Below, piece by piece: positions 48,612 through 55,426 of a DNA stretch of 64,000 nucleotides. Made by a program: the position numbers and the translations under genes. Position 1 is the first letter of the stretch. Every line of letters begins with the position of its first letter. Source of the stretch: JAUWOY01 sp034431315 (GTDB taxonomy: Bacteria; Chloroflexota; Anaerolineae; VGOG01); the NCBI GenBank assembly GCA_034431315.1, contig DAOUDK010000085.1, positions 33,370 to 97,369 of the forward strand, in the 5' to 3' direction. A model generated the notes under the pieces. It was not told the DNA's origin and ran no database searches. It worked only from the letters and a program-made list of their open reading frames with translations.

Positions 48612-50492
48612 TTGGATGAGAAGGCCCGCGTCTTGATAGTTGATGACGATGCCAACTTGTGCGAAACGCTCGCGGACATCCTGGAGGAGAAGGGGTGTCG
48701 CGTGGTTGTCGCTTATGATGGTCCGAATGCCATCAAAGAGGTGAAAGGCCAACACTTCGATCTGGCGCTGATAGATATAGTTATGCCAGGCATGAACGGG
48801 GTCGAGGCCCTGCGGCAGATCAAGGCCATAGATCCCCAACTCACGACCATGCTTACTACCGGGCACACCGCCCTGGATGATTCGGTCTCCGAGGCTATAG
48901 AGGCAGGGGTCGCTGGTGTCCTGTACAAGCCCCTCGATATAAATGCTATCGTGGAGATGATCGAAAGTCGGGCCGAGGCGCCAGGCCTACCTCGCATTGA
49001 CCTCAAGAGATACAAAGTCCAGCCGGCAGCCTTGCGTCTGATTCCTGAGGCGGTCGCCCGGAAGTGGGACATCCTGCCTCTCCGTATCGAAGATAATTTC
49101 CTGATAGTGGCCATGGCTGATCCCAATAATCTATACGCCATTGAGGACCTCCGGGCCCTCTCCAGGATGGAGGTCAAGATCTTACGCGCTGCTCTCATGG
49201 ACGTGCGAGGGGCCATCAATCTCCACTACCGGGCCGCGGGTGAGATCGAAAAGGAGCTCCGCCAAATCATCTCCACTGCGCCGGAGCGGGTGGAAGCAGG
49301 CGATAGGATAAGCTCTGATCTCATCGCCCAGGCTCCTGTCGTGCGTGCTGTAAACCTCCTCGTCTCTCAGGCGGTAAAGGACCGGGCCTCGGACATCCAC
49401 ATCGAACCCCAGCAGGACCACCTGCGTGTCCGTTACCGCATTGATGGCATCTTGCACGACACTCTCTCCTTGCCCCTGAGTGTCCACGGGCCGATGGTCT
49501 CCAGGGTGAAGGTGCTGGCCTCTATGAACATCGCCGAGCGCAGGCGACCCCAGGATGGTCACTTCGCCATCTCGGTAGATGGCGCAGAGGTGGATATCCG
49601 CGTGGCTACAGCGGACACCTCCTGGGGAGAGATGGCTGTATTGCGTGTCCTGGACAAGGCCATGTCCGTCATGGACCTTCCGGATCTGGGGTTCCTCCCC
49701 GGCTCTCTAGAGGCCTATCAAAGACTCATTCAATCCCCCTTCGGCATGATCCTGGCCGCCGGGCCGACGGGATCAGGCAAGACGACGACCCTCTATGCCT
49801 CCATCAACCAACTGGATTCCACGGAAAGTAATATCATCACCATCGAGGACCCTGTCGAGTACCGCTTCGCCAACATCAACCAGATGCAGGTCAACCCCCA
49901 GGCGAACATCACCTTTGCCCGTGGCCTGCGAGCCACCATGCGCCTGGATCCGGACGTCATCCTGGTGGGTGAGATCCGCGATAGGGAGACAGCCAGCATA
50001 GCCATCCAGGCGGCTCTGACGGGGCACCTGGTTTTATCCACGGTGCACGCCAACGACGCCGTGGGAGCTCTCTTTCGGCTGATGGACCTGGGGATCGAGC
50101 CTTTCCTCATCACCTCGGCGATGGTGGGCATCATCGCCCAGCGCCTGGTGCGCCGCGTCTGCCCGCATTGCCGCGTCCTCCGCGAGGTATCGGAGGAAGA
50201 GCGAATAGCCTACGAAGGAGAGATGGGGGAGAAGCGGACCAAGTTCTATCATGGGACGGGCTGCAATTACTGTGCCCTGACTGGCTACCATGGCCGGATG
50301 GGCGTCTACGAGATTATGGTGATTAGCCAGGAGATCAGACGTCTTGTCCTCAGGGGCGCCAGCACTGATGAGATCAAGGCCCAAGCCATCAAAGAGGGTA
50401 TGGTGACCATGTGGCGCGATGGGATGCTAAAGGTGCAGGCTGGCCTCATCACGCCCCGTGAGGTGCTGCGGAATGTATTTGTGATCGGCTGA
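48612..50492 (+). CDS. Receiver-PilB/GspE fusion ATPase, copy 2
   Basis: A 626-residue paralogue of the ATPase at 46075 with the same layout: receiver (VLIVDDDANLCETLADIL; acceptor ALIDIVMPGMNG; YKPLDINAI), rear half of the MshEN domain (IDLKRYKVQPAALRLIPE), then Walker A GPTGSGKTTTLYASI, TIEDPVEYRF, LDPDVILVGEIRD, the canonical GHLVLSTVHANDAV His box, and CPHC...CNYC. Its His box is the orthodox form, so this is the better candidate for the main extension ATPase. TTG 48612 is chosen by alignment with copy 1 and by AAGGGG 8 bp upstream; GTG at 48564 is an alternative. PilC follows. Confidence 0.92.
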   Translation: MDEKARVLIVDDDANLCETLADILEEKGCRVVVAYDGPNAIKEVKGQHFDLALIDIVMPGMNGVEALRQIKAIDPQLTTMLTTGHTALDDSVSEAIEAGVAGVLYKPLDINAIVEMIESRAEAPGLPRIDLKRYKVQPAALRLIPEAVARKWDILPLRIEDNFLIVAMADPNNLYAIEDLRALSRMEVKILRAALMDVRGAINLHYRAAGEIEKELRQIISTAPERVEAGDRISSDLIAQAPVVRAVNLLVSQAVKDRASDIHIEPQQDHLRVRYRIDGILHDTLSLPLSVHGPMVSRVKVLASMNIAERRRPQDGHFAISVDGAEVDIRVATADTSWGEMAVLRVLDKAMSVMDLPDLGFLPGSLEAYQRLIQSPFGMILAAGPTGSGKTTTLYASINQLDSTESNIITIEDPVEYRFANINQMQVNPQANITFARGLRATMRLDPDVILVGEIRDRETASIAIQAALTGHLVLSTVHANDAVGALFRLMDLGIEPFLITSAMVGIIAQRLVRRVCPHCRVLREVSEEERIAYEGEMGEKRTKFYHGTGCNYCALTGYHGRMGVYEIMVISQEIRRLVLRGASTDEIKAQAIKEGMVTMWRDGMLKVQAGLITPREVLRNVFVIG

Positions 50493-50495
50493 TAA

Positions 50496-50560
50496 TTCAC
50501 GGAAAATTCACACCATTTTCACGCTATTTTCACACATAAACGTCCCAAACGGTGTACAAT
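50496..50560 (+). promoter_or_regulatory. 11-bp-period operator and promoter of pilC
   Basis: TTCAC half-sites begin at 50496, 50507, 50518 and 50529, exactly 11 bp apart. A TACAAT -10 box is at 50555-50560, 26 bp after the start of the last half-site. Same design as 42269-42334. Confidence 0.82.
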
Positions 50561-50655
50561 GAGAGGGGGATCGGTGCTCTCTTACGCCGGCAGGAGTGTC
50601 AAGGAACATCCCCTGTCAAGAGCTAGTAGGATGAGCGGACGATAAGCGAGAGATC

Positions 50656-51864
50656 ATGCCTTACAAGTACGTCGCTTATACCCAAGCTGGAGAGCGGGTA
50701 CAGGGCACACTCAACGTCCCCTCGGAGGCGGCGGCGGAGGAGGCCCTCTGGAGATCGGACTACGTCATTATCAGCCTCAGGCAGGCGCGTCCTGGGGCCG
50801 ATTTAGCGACGCTGATGCCCACCTTCTTTGGGGTCAAGACCCGGGACCTGATCGTCTTCAGCCGCCAATTAGCGACCCTGATCGAGTCGGGCATCACCAT
50901 CCTGTCTGGCCTCCAGATGCTGGGGGAAGAGGCCAGCAGTAAGCCTCTGCAGAAAGCCCTTCAAGAGGTCAGCGAAGATGTGCAGGAGGGTGAGACCCTC
51001 TCCAATGCGCTGAGGAAGCAATCCCAGACCTTCCCTTCCATCTACGGCCGGATGATCGAGATAGGGGAGCGGATGGGGAACATGGAATCGGTGCTGCGGC
51101 AAGTGGCGACTTACATGGAAAAACGGGAGGCCCTGACCCGCAAGCTGCGCGGGGCTATGGCTTACCCGGCATTTATCATATCCCTGCTCCTCGTGGTGGT
51201 GTTCCTAATGATCACCTTCACCCTTCCTGGTATAATGGGGCTCTTCGGTGAATTCGACATGGAGTTGCCCCTACCTACCAAGATACTTCTCGCCATCACT
51301 AACTTCGCCACGGCCTATCGCTCCCAAATGATGGCCGGCGCCGTGCTTGTGGTAACCGTGATCGCTGTGTATCTACAGACTTCCATCGGCCAGCGGCATC
51401 GCGATATATTGCTCCTGAAGATCCCGCTCATAGGAGCCATCAATATTCAGAGCAGCGTGTCCCAACTCTGCCATACCATGTCCATCCTCTTGAAGGCGGG
51501 ACTGCCTATGTCCGAGATCATGAACCTGATCGTGGATACGATGGGGAACGTCATCATAAAAGAGGCTTTTAGCAGGGTGCGCACGGAGATGCTGCAGGGG
51601 CAAGGCCTCTCCCAACCCATACGCCAGGAGAAGGTTTTCCCCGGCCTGCTGGCCCAGATGGTCAGGGTCGGCGAGGAGACGGGCACGCTGGATACGAACC
51701 TGGAGACGTTGGCTGTCTTCTACGAGGAGGAAGCAGACCGCAAGATCAATGCTCTAACGAGTATGATGGAGCCGGCCCTGATGCTCTTTGTCGGGGTGAT
51801 GGTGGGTTTCCTCGCCGTCGCGGTGATTACGCCCATGTATTCCCTGATGGGCGGTATGAAGTAG
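50656..51864 (+). CDS. pilC: Type IV pilus/type II secretion inner-membrane platform protein PilC/GspF
   Basis: A 402-residue GspF-family protein. The N-terminal YKYVAYTQAGERVQGTLNVPSEAAAEEAL is the usual cap. Two GspF domains follow (about residues 67-190 and 270-395), with FSRQLATLIESGITILSGLQML and LCHTMSILLKAGLPMSEIM. Membrane helices lie near 170-190, 215-240 and 370-400. It anchors the PilB ATPase and helps assemble pilin. It has its own operator/promoter and no clear in-window prepilin peptidase partner. Normal length and complete. Confidence 0.95.
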   Translation: MPYKYVAYTQAGERVQGTLNVPSEAAAEEALWRSDYVIISLRQARPGADLATLMPTFFGVKTRDLIVFSRQLATLIESGITILSGLQMLGEEASSKPLQKALQEVSEDVQEGETLSNALRKQSQTFPSIYGRMIEIGERMGNMESVLRQVATYMEKREALTRKLRGAMAYPAFIISLLLVVVFLMITFTLPGIMGLFGEFDMELPLPTKILLAITNFATAYRSQMMAGAVLVVTVIAVYLQTSIGQRHRDILLLKIPLIGAINIQSSVSQLCHTMSILLKAGLPMSEIMNLIVDTMGNVIIKEAFSRVRTEMLQGQGLSQPIRQEKVFPGLLAQMVRVGEETGTLDTNLETLAVFYEEEADRKINALTSMMEPALMLFVGVMVGFLAVAVITPMYSLMGGMK

Positions 51865-51869
51865 TCAAG

Positions 51870-52073
51870 ATGAGAAAAAAGATCGGCTATGGGATACAGG
51901 CGGTCAGCGTGCTAATCGTCATCTACGTCATCGAGATGGCGGTACTGGGCTTCATCTGTCGCTTCCTATCCGAAGTGCCCTACAAGCTCATTGCTCCGCC
52001 CGTCGTCGTCGTCGTTGTGCTCGTGGCCTGGGTAACGATCTTCGTTGATATGAAAAAGAGAGGTGAGCGGTGA
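51870..52073 (+). CDS. Small membrane protein with two helices
   Basis: A 67-residue protein with two hydrophobic segments (about residues 8-34 and 41-60) and a basic tail DMKKRGER. It starts 5 bp after pilC and is likely co-translated. No family recognised. A stop-proximal fragment resembling its last residues (LDVKKRGER) recurs at 52606-52638 directly before the prepilin gene, which suggests a tandem duplication of this junction. Confidence 0.7.
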   Translation: MRKKIGYGIQAVSVLIVIYVIEMAVLGFICRFLSEVPYKLIAPPVVVVVVLVAWVTIFVDMKKRGER

Positions 52074-52141
52074 GGTTAGTTGCTTTCGCGGATCAGGCAG
52101 TTGCCTGTCTGGTCGAATCTGTAACTATTCACCTGCTCCCG
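52070..52141 (+). pseudogene. Remnant of a prepilin gene
   Basis: A GTG overlapping the stop of the 67-residue gene opens VRLVAFADQAVACLVES, which parallels the start of the intact prepilin at 52635 (VKSTVFADERGTGLVEI), including the same GTGA overlap with the preceding stop. The hydrophobic helix is already degraded and the frame ends in repeat sequence. Interpreted as a decayed duplicate. Confidence 0.6.
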
Positions 52142-52196
52142 CTGGACCCTAGTCCAGCGGTGTTCGGCGCCCGATTGCGCCCTCGTGGCAGCGGAC

Positions 52197-52250
52197 TAGG
52201 GCGTCGTCCTGAGCGGCTCGACTGAGCTCGCCGAAGTCCTGTCGAAGGGT
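52197..52250. repeat. Double CTCGACTGAGCTCGCCGAAG-type palindrome
   Basis: GTCCTGAGCGGCTCGACTGAGCTCGCCGAAGTCCTGTCGAAGGG combines two members of the dispersed GAGCTC family between the prepilin remnant and the riboswitch promoter. Confidence 0.7.
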
Positions 52251-52274
52251 CCGCTGTGAGCACGAGGTGAACAG

Positions 52275-52340
52275 ATACTCGGATCTTAACTCGATCTTAA
52301 CTCGATTTTCATTGACAAAGGCAGGGGAATCTGATATAAT
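52275..52340 (+). promoter_or_regulatory. 11-bp-period operator and promoter upstream of riboswitch 1
   Basis: Half-sites TTAAC (52286), TTAAC (52297) and TTCAT (52308) are 11 bp apart, with a degenerate fourth near 52275. The promoter is TTGACA (about 52313-52317), a 17-bp spacer and TATAAT at 52335-52340. The last half-site starts 27 bp before the -10, as at 42302. Confidence 0.72.
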
Positions 52341-52384
52341 ATAATCGTGCAGAGCAAACGTTTCTTTGCAATAGAATAAGGTCC

Positions 52385-52476
52385 GATGAAGGCAAACCCA
52401 TCGAAAGGTGGGGACGCAAAGCCACGGGTCTGTTTCAGTGAACTGACTACTGATATGACGGCCGGGCTGCCGAAGA
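52385..52476 (+). promoter_or_regulatory. c-di-GMP-I (GEMM-I) riboswitch 1
   Basis: The aptamer contains GGCAAACC, a GAAA tetraloop capping the first hairpin, the invariant GGGGACGCAAAGCCACGG and the 3' GACGGCCGGGCTGCCGAAG, all characteristic of the c-di-GMP-I class. It lies upstream of the prepilin operon and is followed 14 bp later by a terminator. Ligand binding should govern read-through into the prepilin genes; the sign of control cannot be read with certainty. Confidence 0.93.
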
Positions 52477-52490
52477 CAGATTTCGAGAAG

Positions 52491-52531
52491 CGTGCTGTTT
52501 GGAAGCAGGTCGGCTAACAGCACGTTTTTTT
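52491..52531 (+). terminator. Riboswitch 1 expression-platform terminator
   Basis: CGTGCTGTT (52491-52499) pairs with AACAGCACG (52516-52524), followed by seven T residues. Confidence 0.9.
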
Positions 52532-52605
52532 GTTGACGCGCCTAAGTGATGGGTCAAGTTGCGGAGTCCTCAACTTGTTGAGGCGTTCCCGTTGCGGTGC
52601 AGTCG

Positions 52606-52638
52606 GTCCTGGACGTGAAGAAGAGGGGTGAGCGGTGA
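52606..52638 (+). pseudogene. Remnant of the small membrane protein C-terminus
   Basis: The reading LDVKKRGER followed by a stop repeats the end of the 67-residue membrane protein (DMKKRGER) with the same stop/GTG overlap. It supplies the ribosome-binding context (AAGAGGGGTGA) of the prepilin gene. Confidence 0.6.
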
Positions 52639-53060
52639 AATCAACTGTTTTTGCGGATGAGAGGGGAACGGGCCTGGTAGAGATACTGGTGTCGGTGGCC
52701 ATCATAGCCATCGTCCTCACCACCTTCCTCGCCGCCCTCTCCACCGGCATCTTCGGTGTGAGCGTGGTTCGTGAACGGGTGACGGCGGAGAACCTGGCTC
52801 GGGCACAGTTGGAGTGCATCCAACACCATCCTTACATTGACGGCGCAGCTCCGGTCTCCTATACAATTGCATGTCCTGTCACTGTCCCTACGCTACTCTC
52901 ATATCATTCTGACCTTAGCATCTCCTACTGGCACGCACCAACAGAGACCTTCACTTCCACCCCCGGACTCGACGAGGAGGGCATGCAGTGGATCACTGTG
53001 ACCATCTCCCACAAAGGCGAACCGGTGTTCGCGATAGAGAACTACAAGGCGAAGCGATGA
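52635..53060 (+). CDS. Prepilin-like protein, PilV/GspI type
   Basis: A 141-residue type IV pilin-like protein with class III signal ADERGTGLVEILVSVAIIAIVL. Cleavage is predicted after Gly in ERG|TGLVE, leaving the conserved Glu at +5, followed by an unbroken hydrophobic helix to about residue 35. The C-terminal part is a small beta-rich head. It initiates at GTG and is probably a minor pilin. It overlaps the next gene as ATGA. Expression should depend on riboswitch 1. Confidence 0.9.
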   Translation: MKSTVFADERGTGLVEILVSVAIIAIVLTTFLAALSTGIFGVSVVRERVTAENLARAQLECIQHHPYIDGAAPVSYTIACPVTVPTLLSYHSDLSISYWHAPTETFTSTPGLDEEGMQWITVTISHKGEPVFAIENYKAKR

Positions 53061-53974
53061 CCAGAAATGAGAGGGGCGTATCACTACCTGAGCTATTATT
53101 GGTTCTAGCCATTATCGCGGTGATAGCCAGCGCGCTTGTCGGGGCCATCTACCAGATTGTTGATATTACCAGTCGGGGCAACAATGAACTGCTGGTGCAA
53201 CATGACCTGCGGAACGCCGCCACCTGGCTCAACCGCGACGTGCTAACTGCCTCCCGTGCGACGATTACTGGCTCTGAGGAGGACGGTATCTATGAAATGA
53301 CCTTGGTGGTTCCCCGTCTTGTTATTAGCGATACTGTAGTCATAACCACCACTGATATCATCTATACCTATTATGCCTATACCTATTCCGAAGAACAAGA
53401 GAGGGGAACCTTGACCCGCTATTCCGATTCTAGTGGTTCATCGCTTACAATAGCCAGGCACATCGCTTCCAACCCCTTCCCGCTGGACACTGATATTGAG
53501 GCTCCTAACGTCATAACTGTGACCCTTTACTCTTTGGAGGGGAATGTCCTTGGAAGCGGTACGTTTGCTCTAAAGATGCGGGCCGGTGGGTCCATAGCAG
53601 CCGTGCGGTTATGCCAGGTCACTGGCGCCGAGCACCTTGTTATTACTCCTACTTCTAAGACGGTCCAATGGGATATCACCAACATCGGCGAGACTTCGCC
53701 AAGTATTGATGAGATCTACATTGCCTGGCCAAGCGACGAAAACCCGCTCGCCTGGATCGACTTCGACGAAACCTTAATATATTGGGGGAGGCACGACACA
53801 CCAGCTACTATTAGCAGCGGTTGGCTTGGTCTTACGAGTCGCAAGATATATAGTGGAACCCGAACGCTTGAATTCAATTTCGACTCGACGGATGTCATAA
53901 CTGACGAAGTTCAATATTCGATCACTATCACCTTAACCGACAATTGTACATTTCCGTTTCTCCCTACCCCCTGA
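53057..53974 (+). CDS. Prepilin-like protein, PilW/GspJ type
   Basis: A 305-residue protein with prepilin signal TRNERGVSLPELLLVLAIIAVIASALVG (cleavage after Gly, Glu at +5: VSLPE). A helix region LVQHDLRNAATWLNRDVLTAS follows, typical of PilW/GspJ minor pilins, then a long beta-rich head to residue 305. The head is larger than in usual GspJ proteins. Translationally coupled to the upstream prepilin. A role in priming or capping the filament is by analogy. Confidence 0.88.
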   Translation: MTRNERGVSLPELLLVLAIIAVIASALVGAIYQIVDITSRGNNELLVQHDLRNAATWLNRDVLTASRATITGSEEDGIYEMTLVVPRLVISDTVVITTTDIIYTYYAYTYSEEQERGTLTRYSDSSGSSLTIARHIASNPFPLDTDIEAPNVITVTLYSLEGNVLGSGTFALKMRAGGSIAAVRLCQVTGAEHLVITPTSKTVQWDITNIGETSPSIDEIYIAWPSDENPLAWIDFDETLIYWGRHDTPATISSGWLGLTSRKIYSGTRTLEFNFDSTDVITDEVQYSITITLTDNCTFPFLPTP

Positions 53975-53995
53975 TCAAATCAAAAGGAGCACTTA

Positions 53996-55066
53996 ATGCT
54001 GAAGAAAGTCATTTCAGATGAAAGCGGGCGGATTTTGGTCTGGACCCTGGTCATGCTGGGCATTGGCGCCTTGCTCATTCCTACGCTCCTAACCCATGCC
54101 AGCGCCAACCTCACTGCCACCCGTGTCACCGAAGAGGGCTTGAAGGAACTGTACGCGGCAAATGCAGGGGTGGAATATGCGCTGTATTTGCTTGCCAACA
54201 ATGATTGGCCTGAGGAGCCCTTTGGCATACCGACCGCGGTGAATGGAGAGTCGATAACGGTAACGGTGGAGAAGGTAGGCATTTATCACATGATCACGTC
54301 CACAGCCGGGGGTACGGTGATTGGCTCGGATTCAGAGTATGCACCTCAAGGCAATCTTGAGATCTTTAATGGTGCTCTTGTCAGTAGTGGCGATATATCG
54401 CTGGGACATGACTCTACGGTAATGGGCGATGTCTATGTTGGCGGGGACCTTACGCCTGAAGATCTTGAGCCTATTGATGGAGAGGTGGTGCGAGAAGGGT
54501 ACGAATTCCCTTCTCAGGAACAAATTGAGGAGCTTGCCGAAAGATACAAAGCGGATGCATTGAAAGGGGACACTTTGCCTACCACGACAATATACTCTGA
54601 TAGGTCACTAGGACCCAACTATATCAATGGAGACCTTTACATCGAGCAATATGTTACGGTCAACCTTGCGGGGGCAATCTACGTCGAAGGCGATATTACG
54701 ATGAGAAAGGAAAGCGAATTCACGGGGTCAGGTAGCATAGTTGCCGTAGGCGAAATCTATTTGCGAAAGATGGATAACTATGGCACCGAAGGTAAGTCTC
54801 TCATCATGTCTCTCGCTCCCCTTGACCTTGGCATTACTTTTAAGAAAGAAACTGACATATCGGCCTTGATATATGCTCCTTATGGCAAAATACAGTTTGA
54901 TAAAGGTGCCTCTATAGAAGGAGCTGTGGTCGGGGCAGATATTCAATCGGATAAAGACAGCACCTTCCGCTATGATCCAGTCCATTATGACTCAGTTAAA
55001 TTGCCTGGCTACGAGGAAGCCAGATTCAAGATGATAACATACGACATTGACCTAAACTCTGAATAG
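53996..55066 (+). CDS. PilX-like N-terminus fused to a polymer-forming beta-helix domain
   Basis: A 356-residue protein. One N-terminal membrane helix (RILVWTLVMLGIGALLIPTLLT) and a following ANLTATRVTEEGLKELYAANAGVEYALYLL resemble PilX-type minor pilins, without a clear prepilin GxxxxE site (DESGRILVW has Gly but no Glu at +5). From about residue 110 there are short beta-strand repeats (GNLEIFNGALVSSGDISLGHDSTVMGDVYVGGDL and GDLYIEQYVTVNLAGAIYVEGDITM), as in bactofilin/polymer-forming proteins. It is third in the riboswitch 1 operon. RBS AAAGGAG. Function unknown, perhaps a pilus-associated adhesin. Confidence 0.78.
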   Translation: MLKKVISDESGRILVWTLVMLGIGALLIPTLLTHASANLTATRVTEEGLKELYAANAGVEYALYLLANNDWPEEPFGIPTAVNGESITVTVEKVGIYHMITSTAGGTVIGSDSEYAPQGNLEIFNGALVSSGDISLGHDSTVMGDVYVGGDLTPEDLEPIDGEVVREGYEFPSQEQIEELAERYKADALKGDTLPTTTIYSDRSLGPNYINGDLYIEQYVTVNLAGAIYVEGDITMRKESEFTGSGSIVAVGEIYLRKMDNYGTEGKSLIMSLAPLDLGITFKKETDISALIYAPYGKIQFDKGASIEGAVVGADIQSDKDSTFRYDPVHYDSVKLPGYEEARFKMITYDIDLNSE

Positions 55067-55113
55067 GCTTATGATAGTCGTGGCAAAAGCACAATTTCAA
55101 TTGCATAGTATCC

Positions 55114-55336
55114 GATAAAGGCAAACCCATCGAAAGGTGGGGACGCAAAGCCACGGGTCTGTCTCAGTAACCAGCGACGGGCCAATGTCATCAAGCCAAG
55201 CGTCAACAGACCAGGTGCGACGCACTTTTGGCTCGGATAAGACAGGAAGCCAGTATCAAACGGCTTGACATCACAGCTTTTGAGAATCAGCCGAAGTGTG
55301 TCGCACCTTTGACATGACAGCCGGGCCGCCGAAGAT
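55114..55336 (+). promoter_or_regulatory. c-di-GMP-I riboswitch 2 carrying an insertion
   Basis: The 5' half (GGCAAACC, GAAA loop, GGGGACGCAAAGCCACGGGTCTG, 55119-55161) and 3' half (CATGACAGCCGGGCCGCCGAAG, about 55312-55333) match riboswitch 1, but the two are separated by about 150 nt instead of about 25. The extra sequence lies in the peripheral P3 stem. It controls the giant beta-helix gene. No strong promoter is visible (a TAGTAT at 55106 is the best -10), so it may also be reached by read-through from the prepilin operon. Confidence 0.88.
55213..55308. repeat. Inverted-repeat insertion inside riboswitch 2
   Basis: AGGTGCGACGCACTT (55213-55227) and AAGTGTGTCGCACCT (55294-55308) pair at 14 of 15 positions and enclose 66 nt. 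The element extends one stem of the aptamer. Confidence 0.8.
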
Positions 55337-55348
55337 AGATTTCGAGAA

Positions 55349-55389
55349 GCGTGCTGTTTGGAAGCGGGTCGGCCCGACAGCACGCTTTT
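55349..55389 (+). terminator. Riboswitch 2 expression-platform terminator
   Basis: GCGTGCTGT (55349-55357) pairs with ACAGCACGC (55377-55385), followed by TTTT. Nearly the same hairpin as that of riboswitch 1. Confidence 0.88.
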
Positions 55390-55426
55390 CTGTAGGCCTG
55401 GTGAAATGACAGGAGGTGCGTGCGAG

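Noticed and set aside
52149..52523. Minus-strand open frame across the riboswitch 1 region
   Set aside because: It covers a promoter, a structured RNA and a terminator on the other strand, with no recognisable domain.
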